Shown: piece after piece, positions 12,807 to 21,444 of the stretch
How the letters are laid out: each line of letters begins with the position of its first letter
How positions within the stretch are numbered: position 1 is the first letter of the stretch
Assembly (NCBI GenBank): GCA_021158005.1
Contig: JAGGVN010000060.1
Location: forward strand, 1 to 34,059
Length of the DNA stretch: 34,059 bases
Direction of reading: 5' to 3'
From: Candidatus Aerophobota bacterium
Lineage (GTDB): Bacteria; Aerophobota; Aerophobia; Aerophobales; JAGGVN01
The notes under the pieces: model-generated
What the model was told of the DNA's origin: nothing
Databases searched by the model: none
The model's input: the letters and a program-made list of their open reading frames with translations, nothing else
Made by a program: the position numbers and the translations under genes

Positions 12807-13212
12807 CCTTACTAATGGCTCTCTTAGCTAATTTATCTGCTTCTTTATTTTTAAATCTTTGAATATAATTAAAATTTAATTCTTCAAAAAATTTCCTTAA
12901 ATATTTTACCTGATGATAAAAAAGCTGTAAAATATTATTTCGGACTCTATAATTTCCGTGTAGTTGGTTGACTAAAAGCTCGCTATCCAGAAAACATATT
13001 ACTCTTTTTGCTCTTAAAGCGAGAGCTTCCTCTAATCCATAAATCAATGCGAGATATTCGGCCACATTATTGGTAGTAATTCCCAAAAATTCGCTTCCTC
13101 TTTTAACTAAACTCCCTTCGTTGTTATAAAGGAGCCATCCTGCCCCGGCTTTTCCCGGATTTCCTGAAGAAGCACCGTCACTGTAAAGAATAACTTTATC
13201 TAATTCTTTCAT
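12772..13212 (-). CDS. Ribonuclease HI-like protein
   Basis: 146 aa; 'VILYSDGASSGNPGKAGAGWLL', 'TTNNVAEYLALIYGLEEAL', 'CFLDSELLVNQLHG', 'NKEADKLAKRAI' provide the D-E-D-D residues. Confidence 0.9.
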   Translation of the reverse strand: MKELDKVILYSDGASSGNPGKAGAGWLLYNNEGSLVKRGSEFLGITTNNVAEYLALIYGLEEALALRAKRVICFLDSELLVNQLHGNYRVRNNILQLFYHQVKYLRKFFEELNFNYIQRFKNKEADKLAKRAISKERGSEVVAKDF

Positions 13213-13221
13213 TTTTCTGGG

Positions 13222-13632
13222 CTACTTCTTTAATTTCTGAATTTCTTCTTCTTTTCTCTTAATTTCCTCTTCTAATTTTGCAATCTTCTTTCCTATCCGG
13301 TTTAATTCCTCATTATCTAATTTTTTATAAAGCTCGGACTCATAAACTTTCTTCCCTAATCTGATAATCTCGTCCTTCTTCTTCCTCTCTATATCCCGAA
13401 TTTGAGATCTCAACTTAGTAGTCTGGGTAAGAGTTTTTGTCTGAGTAGCAAATTTTTCTATCCCTTCTTGAGTCATCTTCTTAAGTGTTTTTCTTATTTC
13501 GTCTAACTTCTTCCCCCACTCTTTCGCTTCTTTTTCTGTCTTATCTACACCTTCTTGAGTAATAACTCTTATTCTTTGAGCAACCTCATCTAACTTTCTC
13601 CCCATTTCTTCAAATGCTCCCATCCCTCTCAC
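13222..13632 (-). CDS. Coiled-coil protein of unknown function
   Basis: 136 aa, highly charged, heptad-like, repeated 'I/LKKMTQEGI(V)(E/D)K' segments. Confidence 0.65.
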   Translation of the reverse strand: MRGMGAFEEMGRKLDEVAQRIRVITQEGVDKTEKEAKEWGKKLDEIRKTLKKMTQEGIEKFATQTKTLTQTTKLRSQIRDIERKKKDEIIRLGKKVYESELYKKLDNEELNRIGKKIAKLEEEIKRKEEEIQKLKK

Positions 13633-13696
13633 CTCCTCATTATTAAACCTGGCAAGATAATCTAAAAAAATACTTCAATTCTTAGCAATATATCAA

Positions 13697-13770
13697 CGCG
13701 CCTGAGAGGAGTCGAACCCCCAACCCACGGATCCGAAGTCCGTTGCTCTATCCAGTTGAGCTACAGGCGC
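13697..13770 (-). tRNA. tRNA-Arg (anticodon TCG)
   Basis: Cloverleaf GCGCCTG TA GCTC AACTGGATA GAGC A ACGGA CTTCGGA TCCGT GGGTT GGGGG TTCGACT CCTCT CAGGCGC G; 74 nt; no encoded CCA. Confidence 0.95.
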
Positions 13771-13860
13771 GATATCTAAAAGGAATAAAGAATATTCTCT
13801 TTTATTCCCCAACTCTATTTGTAAGTCTATTCAAAGAGACTCTTCAGATTGCAGAACTAA

Positions 13861-13932
13861 AGCGGGAAACGGGATTCGAACCCGCGACCCTCAGCTTGGG
13901 AAGCTGATGCTCTACCCCTGAGCTACTCCCGC
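13861..13932 (-). tRNA. tRNA-Gly (anticodon CCC)
   Basis: GCGGGAG TA GCTC AGGGGTA GAGC ... TCAGC TTCCCAA GCTGA ... CGGGTTCGAATCCCG TTTCCCGC T; no encoded CCA. Confidence 0.95.
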
Positions 13933-13967
13933 AAAATATTTAAAGAGGATAAACTTTGTACAGCTAT

Positions 13968-13995
13968 ATTATACCATAACTATCTTAAAAAGCAA
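13968..13995 (-). promoter_or_regulatory. Putative sigma70-like promoter for the tRNA-Gly / tRNA-Arg unit
   Basis: Minus strand TTGCTT (13995-13990), N16, TATAAT (13973-13968), about 36 nt upstream of the mature tRNA-Gly 5' end; overlaps the 3' end of the glycerate kinase gene. Confidence 0.6.
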
Positions 13996-15125
13996 CCAAG
14001 TTTGATAAGCCTCATCGTTTGCTCACTGGCGTTCATTAAATTAGTTCGGGCATTTTTTAAAGCCTTATCAAGAGGAAGAATTTGATCAACACAGCTAACT
14101 ATAGCACTTACTCCCTCTTTATATAAAATTCCTTTTTCCTTTACTTCTCCTCCAATAAGAACTAAAGGAATATTCCTCTTTTTGGCTATTTTCAACACTC
14201 TTAGAGGGACTTTTCCATAAAGAGTCTGCTCATCTATTCTCCCTTCCCCGCTAATTACCAGATCCACCCCCTTCATCTTTTCTTCTAAATGAGAAGCTTC
14301 CATAATTATCTCTGCCCCTGATTTAATTTCTGCATCCATAAAGGCAATCAGACCCGCACCCAGACCTCCAGCTGCTCCTGCTCCCGGAATATCTCTTACA
14401 TCTTTACCCAGAAATTTCTTAATCATTTGGGCAAAGTGAGCCATATTATCTTCCAGAATTTTTACCATCTTCTCATCAGCTCCCTTTTGAGGTCCGTATA
14501 CCTTAGCTGCTCCTTTTTCCCCACATAAGGGATTATTTACATCAGAGGCTACCACAACCTTCACCTTCTTTACCCTGGGATCAAAATGCTCCATATTAAT
14601 ACTCACAATTTCCCCTAAACTTCCCCCTCCAAAACCAATCTCCTTACCTTCCCTATCCAAAAATTGAGCCCCCAGAGCCTGCGCCATTCCTACTCCTCCA
14701 TCAATAGTAGCACTCCCTCCAATTCCTATAATTATTTTCTTACATCCCTCATCTAAAGCTGCCTTAATTAATTCTCCTGTTCCGAAAGTGGTAGTAATAA
14801 GAGGATTCCTTTTTCTCGGGGGAACCAGAGAAAGGCCAGAAGCCTGAGCCATTTCAATTACTGCCGTCGCTCCCTCAGAAAGAATTCCAAAAGAAGCTTC
14901 TATCTTTTCTCCAAGGGGAGAAGTCACTTCTCTGGTGAGGATTCTTCCTCCGACAGCTCCCACTAAAGCTTCTACTGTCCCTTCCCCTCCATCAGCCAGA
15001 GGAACCTTTATCACCTTTGCTTCAGGAAAAACTTTTCTTATCCCTTTTTCTATGACTTCTGCTACTTCCTTAGCTTTGAGAGTCCCCTTAAAAGAATCGG
15101 GGGCCACCAGAATCCTCATCTTCAT
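13980..15125 (-). CDS. Glycerate kinase (GlxK/GarK type)
   Basis: 381 aa; 'RILVAPDSFKGTLKAKEVAEVIEKGI', 'VPLADGGEGTVEAL', 'IGIGGSATIDGGVGMAQALGA', 'ISGEGRIDEQTLYGKVP'. Confidence 0.95.
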   Translation of the reverse strand: MKMRILVAPDSFKGTLKAKEVAEVIEKGIRKVFPEAKVIKVPLADGGEGTVEALVGAVGGRILTREVTSPLGEKIEASFGILSEGATAVIEMAQASGLSLVPPRKRNPLITTTFGTGELIKAALDEGCKKIIIGIGGSATIDGGVGMAQALGAQFLDREGKEIGFGGGSLGEIVSINMEHFDPRVKKVKVVVASDVNNPLCGEKGAAKVYGPQKGADEKMVKILEDNMAHFAQMIKKFLGKDVRDIPGAGAAGGLGAGLIAFMDAEIKSGAEIIMEASHLEEKMKGVDLVISGEGRIDEQTLYGKVPLRVLKIAKKRNIPLVLIGGEVKEKGILYKEGVSAIVSCVDQILPLDKALKNARTNLMNASEQTMRLIKLGCFLR

Positions 15126-15976
15126 TTTATTACCTGGGTCCCAATTCCTGTATCAGTAAAAACTTCTAAAAGAAGAGAATGGGGAATTTCCCCGCTGATA
15201 ATATGAACTTTCTTTACCCCTCCTTTTAGAGCACGCTGACAAGCTCTAACTTTAGCCATCATTCCCTCCTGGATTTTTCCCTCTTTTATGAGAGTATCTA
15301 TCTCTCCCATTCTCAAGGTAGAAATAGGACCTCTTCTACCAGAAGAATCTCTCATAATTCCCTCCACATCTGTAAGAAAAATAAGCTTTTCGGCTCTCAA
15401 AGCACAGGCAATTTCTGCCGCTACCAGATCAGCATTTATATTAAGCGTTTCTCCTTGTAAGGTTACCCCTATAGGGGCAATTACGGGAATAAATCCCCCC
15501 TCCTCCAGAATCTTAATGGGGAGAGAATTTATTCTCTCTACTTCTCCTACTAATCCTAAATTCTTATTTTTACACCTTCTTGCTAAAATAAGCTGTCCAT
15601 CTTTTCCCTCAAGACCAACAGCTCGGGCACCTAATTGATTAATTAAAGAGACTATCTCCTTATTGATTTTCCCGACAAGAACCATTTCTACAACCTCCAT
15701 TGTCTCTCTATCAGTAACCCGGTTCCCTTCGATAAAACGGGGTTCTAATTGAAGCCTTTTCATCATCTCGGTTATAGCTTCCCCTCCTCCGTGAACTAAT
15801 ACGGGCCTTATACCTACATACTTCATTAAGACCACATCTTCTGTTATCTTCCTCTTCAAATCTTCTTTTAACCAGGCTTTCCCTCCATACTTTATTACCA
15901 TACTTCTACCATAGAACTCTCTAATATAAGGAAGAGCCTCTATAAGAGTCCTTGCTCGTTCTATTGCTTCTTTCAA
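15122..15976 (-). CDS. argB: Acetylglutamate kinase (TTG start)
   Basis: 284 aa; 'MVIKYGGKAW', 'RPVLVHGGGEAITEMMKRL', 'GKINKEIVSLIN', 'NINADLVAAEIACAL', 'EGMMAKVRACQRAL'. Confidence 0.95.
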   Translation of the reverse strand: MKEAIERARTLIEALPYIREFYGRSMVIKYGGKAWLKEDLKRKITEDVVLMKYVGIRPVLVHGGGEAITEMMKRLQLEPRFIEGNRVTDRETMEVVEMVLVGKINKEIVSLINQLGARAVGLEGKDGQLILARRCKNKNLGLVGEVERINSLPIKILEEGGFIPVIAPIGVTLQGETLNINADLVAAEIACALRAEKLIFLTDVEGIMRDSSGRRGPISTLRMGEIDTLIKEGKIQEGMMAKVRACQRALKGGVKKVHIISGEIPHSLLLEVFTDTGIGTQVIK

Positions 15977-16206
15977 TTTAACCCCTTAATTAGTATACAT
16001 CTGTTTGCTTCTATATATTCTCTCCATCTTTTCCCTGTTTATCCAGACCAGCTTTACTTTCTGAGCGGGAAAATTACCCTGTAAGGACAGGATTTTGGAT
16101 TAAATTTTTCCCTTCAATTACAACTTCTGTCTCACTTTTTTTTCAATCTCTCCTCCTCAGAATAGTCTATCTTAAGTTTTAACGAAATCTAAAAACTCTG
16201 TATTTG

Positions 16207-17229
16207 TCAGCATTTCACATTGAATTCCTTATCTTTTTTTATTCTGTTTTCTAAGTTTATAATGTTCCCGAGAGTAAAACTCAATTCCTCGGCTACTTTC
16301 TTAGCCCTTTCTGCTAACTTCTCACTTAAATAACCCAATTTTAGCGCGCGGTCCAATAATTCTTCCTCAATCACCCTCACCTTCCCATCCGGCCACTTAA
16401 CCACATCTATTTCTAAGTCAATGTATCTCACTTTATCGGAATAAAATTCCACCGGGGTATTTATATTATAATATTCTCCAATAAGCCTGTTATCCCGGTG
16501 ATGATAAGTATGCTTACAAATCCAATCTCCTTCTTTTATCTCAGTAATAGCATAATCTCCAGGTTCTTTTGGCAAACTTAATCCATTGTATTCACCCCTT
16601 CCTTTATACTTTGTTCTTTTGAGAACCAGTTTTCTTTCCTCAGGGTTAATTTCAATTATTTCACCTTCGGAGAGAGAAATAACCTCTCCATCCAATTTTA
16701 CATGATGGACAGCTACTATTTCCCCCTTCTCTAACTTATCCCAAATCAATCTTTTCTCTAAACTTCTGCCTACTTTCTCCCTTCTCTCAGGATGGCTGGC
16801 AAGCTGCATTTTTTCCATTAAATCTACATATTCAGAGGCAATTATCCTCATCCGGTGATGATTAAGAACAGTGGGAAGGATTTCATTTCGTAGCTCATCC
16901 AGGGCAGCTTTGGCCAGATAAGGAAATTCCAATTCCATAAAATTTAGTTTACCGTATTTTCTTTCCCGAAAGATGACATCATAGAACTTTTCCCTTATCA
17001 ATTTTACTACAAAACTTAACTTAACAGGATCACCTTTTAACAGAACGCCTTGTTTATTCTCAAGGTCCACGATTTCCACATCAACCGGGCCGAAAGAATA
17101 AATTTTTTTATAGCTGGTAAACCTTTCCCTGATTGTCCTGGACGGTTGAATTATGGCTAAATCATGATCCAGGAAGAATTTAGTGAGGGCAGTGGCGTAA
17201 ATTCCCCTTATCTTGAGGCCAACCTCCAT
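16207..17229 (-). CDS. FAU-1 / RNase E/G-like family RNA-binding protein (DUF402 domain), archaeal type
   Basis: 340 aa; 'LKIRGIYATALTKFFLDHDLAIIQPSRTIRERF' N-terminus and DUF402-like 'EKGEIVAVHHVKLDGEVISLSEGEIIEINPEERKLVLKRTKYKGRGEYNGLSLPKEPGDYAITEIKEGDWICKHTYHHRDNRLIGEYYNINTPVEFYSDKVRYIDLEIDVVKWPDGKV'; SD ggaggt. Confidence 0.85.
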   Translation of the reverse strand: MEVGLKIRGIYATALTKFFLDHDLAIIQPSRTIRERFTSYKKIYSFGPVDVEIVDLENKQGVLLKGDPVKLSFVVKLIREKFYDVIFRERKYGKLNFMELEFPYLAKAALDELRNEILPTVLNHHRMRIIASEYVDLMEKMQLASHPERREKVGRSLEKRLIWDKLEKGEIVAVHHVKLDGEVISLSEGEIIEINPEERKLVLKRTKYKGRGEYNGLSLPKEPGDYAITEIKEGDWICKHTYHHRDNRLIGEYYNINTPVEFYSDKVRYIDLEIDVVKWPDGKVRVIEEELLDRALKLGYLSEKLAERAKKVAEELSFTLGNIINLENRIKKDKEFNVKC

Positions 17230-17232
17230 CTT

Positions 17233-18294
17233 TTACCTCCGCAACCCCACTCCTTTTATTCTAATTAAGTTATCTTTCACGCTGGTTTTTGCTCCAAGCA
17301 TTTTTTCTACCAACCATAGCCTTGTCTCAATATGCGCGGTCATCCGGGGAATCAAATACTCACTTTCACCTTCAGCCAAAGCACAGAAAGGTATTAACTG
17401 GTCTGCTAAGTGTCTATCAACGGTAGCATCGGACCTTAAATCCTCAATTAAATTTTTAGCCACTTCTCTTCCAATAAATTCAGCACTTCTTCCTAATTTT
17501 CCAGCCATATCTGACCCTATCAGGCATCCTGTATCCGTTTTTGTCCAGATAGCCAGAGAAGCTCCAGCTTGCCCGGAAGCTTCCTGGTAAACCGGACTTT
17601 CTCTGGTATCGTAAAGTATTTCTATCTTTACCTCATATCCTTTTGTTCTTAATTCCCTCCCACATTGTTCTGCCATTCTCTGTGAAACTCTCCTTTCTTT
17701 AAGCATAGAGGAAAGGGCTATTCCCTTTATATCACTTACCTTACCCTGTTCAAGTAAGGTAATAGGCTTTAACTTTTCTTTTTGAGGGTTAACCTCTATT
17801 TCAATAATTCCTCCACCGGTAGGAACATAACCCGGTTTGATTATCTTCAAATCGGCATCTACACCCATTTTTCTCAAAAGAGGAAGTAAAACATATTTTA
17901 AGTGGAAGACTGAGGGAGCAAAATCCTGAAACAGCCCTCCCGTAATCTTGTAAGTAGATGGCTTTGAAGCGAAGAGAGCTAGAGGTAACACAGTAAAAGC
18001 CAACATCGTGGTAGACCCGGCGGTTCCAATATCCCAATCGAATTTACCACCCTTTATATTCCTCCCCGGTCTAAATCTTACTTCCCTTGCCCCCACTTTT
18101 GCTCCTTCCGATTTTCCCTGGCAAATCTGCTGACAGGCTTCCATTCCTTTTAAATGTTGACGTCTTAGCCCGGGCTTTTCTCTTTTAGCCCGAATATTTA
18201 TTAGATGAATTTCTTGAGAGGTTAAAACCGAAAAAGAGACTGCATCTCTGACTATGGTTCCAGAACCTGATTTATAACTTCCATCAATCTCCAT
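17233..18294 (-). CDS. RNA 3'-terminal phosphate cyclase-like protein (divergent RtcA)
   Basis: 353 aa from MEIDGSY (track start 18378 is probably too long); 'KREKPGLRRQHLKGMEAC', 'DIGTAGSTTML', 'GGGIIEIEV', 'DRHLADQLIPFCALAEGESEYLIPRMTAHIETRLWLVEKML' aligns with the catalytic-His end of RtcA. Confidence 0.87.
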   Translation of the reverse strand: MEIDGSYKSGSGTIVRDAVSFSVLTSQEIHLINIRAKREKPGLRRQHLKGMEACQQICQGKSEGAKVGAREVRFRPGRNIKGGKFDWDIGTAGSTTMLAFTVLPLALFASKPSTYKITGGLFQDFAPSVFHLKYVLLPLLRKMGVDADLKIIKPGYVPTGGGIIEIEVNPQKEKLKPITLLEQGKVSDIKGIALSSMLKERRVSQRMAEQCGRELRTKGYEVKIEILYDTRESPVYQEASGQAGASLAIWTKTDTGCLIGSDMAGKLGRSAEFIGREVAKNLIEDLRSDATVDRHLADQLIPFCALAEGESEYLIPRMTAHIETRLWLVEKMLGAKTSVKDNLIRIKGVGLRR

Positions 18295-18556
18295 CACTTT
18301 TACTTCCTCATTTTGGGAGCATCTTAGAAATAATATCTCTGCGGTGAGAAAAAGGTATCCTTCTCTATTTTCAATCAAGGGAACTTCGGACTTTCCCTTC
18401 GGGTAGATCCTCTGAAACTTCTTTTATTTTTAAAGATAGCCACAACCTAAAGGTCATTCCAAGGAAAGAAAAATTTGATATACATCTACAGCCTCTTAAG
18501 CCTCCTAGCCGACAAATAATAGATGCAAAACTGAAGGCTCAAACAAAATTTTTTAA

Positions 18557-19208
18557 CTATCCGGAATATCCAATAGGGAATACATATAACGGCTTGCGTT
18601 CCTCAGGTAGATTCAACACCCTTGGAACCTCATCATCCCGGAATGCTCCTATGGGAACATTTCCCAGTCCCAGAGCTACAGCCTGCAAACAGATATTTTG
18701 TCCCACATGCCCGGCTTCCATATGAACATAGCGAATCCCCCTTTCTCCATATTTACCGGTTGTTCTTTCATACTCAGCGGTTATTACAATGGAGAGAGGA
18801 GCATCAGCAATAAACATTTGAGCAAAACAGGCCTTAGCAAGAGAATTCTGCCAGTCTCCTTTTAAAATTAGATTCAGGGCGTAATTAGTCGGATGGTAGT
18901 AATATACCCCTGACTCAATTCCTTTCACCTTTCTCACCACAAAATAAATCTCCAGAGGATATAAAGCACCACCAGAGGGAGTCGCTCTTTTAAATCCTCC
19001 TTCTTCAGTAATACCTTGAGCTGCCCAAAGAACTTGGGGAAACTTGCTCCAGAGTTAAAGACTTATCTTCAAAACTTCTTTTTGACCTTCTTTTCTTTAT
19101 TACCTCCTCAAGAGACATTTTTCCTTTACTTACAGGGGTAGGCAGTTGAATATCTTCAATCTTTTCTGCTTTTGCTTCTTTATCAGAAAAAATCTCAGAC
19201 ATCACCAT
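18557..19208 (-). pseudogene. SagB-type / nitroreductase-family protein disrupted by a 1-nt insertion in a homopolymer
   Basis: N-terminal ORF 19005-19208 ([27 protein letters not shown]) and C-terminal ORF 18557-18940. Removing one base of the GGGG run at 19036-19039 (CCCC on the minus strand) joins them as ...[47 protein letters not shown]... Confidence 0.8.
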
Positions 19209-19322
19209 TAAATCTCCTAATATGCTGATTAATATGATATTTATCGCTAAAATTTTAACTTCATCTCCCTTATTAACATATTCTTAGAGAAGCTCTTTCT
19301 CCAATTTTTGCAAAAAACAAGA

Positions 19323-20024
19323 TTACCGTTGATACGAAGCTACCAGAATAACTCCTTCTTTCTTAGCTAATTCAGAAGCACTGGGGTGGATAAGGTATCC
19401 AAACATTACTTTTAGAATTTCACCTTTAACTTGAGAAGTTATTGGGGATATTTGGTGGAGAAATTTCTTTACCTCTCCCTCATAAATTTTAGATTTTGTC
19501 TCTCCTAAGATAACGATTTTCTCTCCATCTTTCCTACCCTCCCCATAAAGATTTATTTCTACTTGAGTCTTTTCATCAATTTTAAAGAACTTTCTCCTTA
19601 GCTCAGCTACATAAATATTATAATGTCTTTCTAAGTATCCTGGTAATACTACTCGAGCAATATCCTCCAATCCAAATCCTATAGTAGCGCTTAATCCTCC
19701 TACTTCTTTTCTCATCTCTCTCATTGACCTCTCTGTCTTGGCCTGAGCCTGAGCTAACTCTCTTATTGCTTCTTCTAATCTTCTCATCTCTTCTTCTGTC
19801 CTGGCTTGAGCTTGGGCTAACTCTTCTACCCTTTTCTCTGTCCTGGCTTGAGCCTGAGCTAACTCTTCCACTCTTTTCTCTGTTCTTGCTTGAGCTTGGG
19901 CTAACTCTTCTACTATTCCCTTTAACTCCCGAAAATCTTCTCTGAATATACGAAGCTCTTTTATTCTCTCATCAACAATAGCTATAATAGCTTTATATAC
20001 ATCCGGTGTTATTTTATTAATCAT
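19323..20024 (-). CDS. Coiled-coil repeat protein with PD-(D/E)XK-like C-terminal domain (family often labelled DUF3782 or 'chordopoxvirus fusion protein')
   Basis: 233 aa; repeated 'ELAQAQARTEKRVE' units, then 'GFGLEDIARVVLPGYLERHYNIYVAELRRKFFKIDEKTQVEINLYGEGRKDGEKIVILGETKSKI' with an ExK motif. Confidence 0.75.
   Translation of the reverse strand: MINKITPDVYKAIIAIVDERIKELRIFREDFRELKGIVEELAQAQARTEKRVEELAQAQARTEKRVEELAQAQARTEEEMRRLEEAIRELAQAQAKTERSMREMRKEVGGLSATIGFGLEDIARVVLPGYLERHYNIYVAELRRKFFKIDEKTQVEINLYGEGRKDGEKIVILGETKSKIYEGEVKKFLHQISPITSQVKGEILKVMFGYLIHPSASELAKKEGVILVASYQR
19735..19915 (-). repeat. In-frame tandem repeat (42 bp / 14 aa units) encoding a heptad coiled coil
   Basis: Four 'ELAQAQA(R/K)TE' modules spaced 14, 14 and 21 aa apart, all multiples of seven. 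Confidence 0.85.
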
Positions 20025-20205
20025 CTATGTTTCTCTCCTCATCTTAAGAAAGCAAAATACCGCTGATCTTGCTCCCCTTCCAGCTTTCTTTATAAAATAA
20101 CCACCACCTTCAGGTCAAAACAAAAAATAAGCTAAAATCTTAACATCTAAACTCTTTCTGGAAGAGATTTTGAAGGTAGAAATTTTACCTAATCTCTTTA
20201 TTTAC

Positions 20206-20227
20206 CATAACTCCTTTTTGAGTTATG
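20206..20227. other. Perfect 8-bp inverted repeat CATAACTC-N6-GAGTTATG
   Basis: Intergenic hairpin between the DUF2961 stop and the coiled-coil gene; no adjacent T-run. Confidence 0.6.
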
Positions 20228-20250
20228 TCAAATCGCCAAACAATTAATTA

Positions 20251-21330
20251 CTAACCATAAAGTGGTTCATCAGGTCTCGGTAGTCTCCTCTCCACCGGCA
20301 AAAGTTCGGGACCAGCTTTTTTCGGCTCTGATAAATAGTAATAGGCAGTACTGGCATAGTCATTACTCAAATTATTAGCGTGGCCATGTTCAATAGTTAC
20401 CAGGATACTCTTACGGAAACGAATAGGATCCTCAATATAATAACGATAAACTGTATTCTTTCCTTTCCACCGCCAATCAGGATTACCACTGTAAAGAATA
20501 ACTCCATGATAAGGAGCATTATATTCCTCAGTAGGACAATAAGCGCACTGAAACCAATCTTCAGTTCCTGTTCCATGAAGAGAAGGAGGCCACTTCTCTC
20601 CATCAATAAAGATCATATCGTCTCCTTCACCGTACCAATCATTAGGATTACGCTGGAAACAATCAATATCTAAATGTGCTCCACAATAAATCCCATTTCC
20701 TTTAGCCTCAAGAATAACATAATTATCCTTCCCCTCTTTATTGAAACTCCGGGGATCTTTCCGAATAGCCTCCGGTGAGAGCTTCTCCTCAAACCCCCAT
20801 CCCTTTGTATTAGCTTCCCGACGCCATTGGCAATGAAAATAAGCTAAATCTCTTACCACCTCCGAAGAATTATAAATCTCATAGTCAATGTAAAAATAGT
20901 GTCCATAAGACTTTTCCCCTTCATTCTCTACCTCAATAATTGCTCTTTCTCTAAAGGGCATTGGCCACCAGGAATTAAATCCTTTCCCATTTTGAGGACT
21001 CATTTGGAGAGGTAAAGTTATAAAATTTTTACGCATTCCATGACCCAAACCAAAGAAATCACCAATAGGACATTCTACACTGGGTTCCGGAAAATTATCC
21101 CAGTATATTCTCAAGACTATCCTTCGACAATAATCTTCCCGGGGAATCCCCAGGGTCATCCAGATATGCTTGATACACCCCGGACCTTTGATATCCGCCA
21201 GAATTTTTTTTTCTTTTGCTTCTATAATCCAGTAATCTTTATTACCTCCACTTTTATCATAACTTGAAACCCTATGACTGGTATAATCCCGCAGATAAGG
21301 AAGATTTGCTAAACTTGTTCCTCCAATCAT
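20251..21330 (-). CDS. DUF2961 / GH172-family protein (putative glycoside hydrolase)
   Basis: About 359 aa from MIGGTSLANLP (SD aaggaggg upstream); 'SSYDKSGGNKDYWIIEAKEKKILADIKGPGCIKHIWMTL', 'SVECPIGDFFGLGHG', 'GTGTEDWFQCAY', 'YRYYIEDPIRFRKSILVTIEHGHAN'. Confidence 0.88.
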   Translation of the reverse strand: MIGGTSLANLPYLRDYTSHRVSSYDKSGGNKDYWIIEAKEKKILADIKGPGCIKHIWMTLGIPREDYCRRIVLRIYWDNFPEPSVECPIGDFFGLGHGMRKNFITLPLQMSPQNGKGFNSWWPMPFRERAIIEVENEGEKSYGHYFYIDYEIYNSSEVVRDLAYFHCQWRREANTKGWGFEEKLSPEAIRKDPRSFNKEGKDNYVILEAKGNGIYCGAHLDIDCFQRNPNDWYGEGDDMIFIDGEKWPPSLHGTGTEDWFQCAYCPTEEYNAPYHGVILYSGNPDWRWKGKNTVYRYYIEDPIRFRKSILVTIEHGHANNLSNDYASTAYYYLSEPKKAGPELLPVERRLPRPDEPLYG

Positions 21331-21400
21331 ATCTTTCCCTCCTTCTTTCACTTATTATATATACAAAAAAATTTGTGAAAGGCAAAAAATCATTTCTATT

Positions 21401-21428
21401 TTGACACTATCACAAAAATCAATATAAT
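21401..21428 (+). promoter_or_regulatory. Consensus sigma70-like promoter TTGACA-N16-TATAAT
   Basis: Exact hexamers at 21401-21406 and 21423-21428; ATG at 21445, so the predicted leader is about 10 nt. Confidence 0.75.
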
Positions 21429-21444
21429 TACACTAATTAAAGAA

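Noticed and set aside
15977-16206. Intergenic region before argB considered as a riboswitch or leader
   Set aside because: Only a short CCTGT/ACAGG hairpin and no recognised aptamer motif.
17801-18037. Minus-strand 78-aa ORF inside the rtcA-like gene
   Set aside because: Out-of-frame reading within a well-supported CDS; cysteine-rich random-looking sequence.
18557-19208. SagB-like gene as part of an azole-peptide (RiPP) cluster
   Set aside because: No SagC/SagD/YcaO-like gene or precursor peptide nearby; stand-alone nitroreductases of this type are common.
19724-19945. Plus-strand leucine-rich 73-aa ORF
   Set aside because: Low-complexity antisense reading of the coiled-coil tandem repeat; no SD or independent support.
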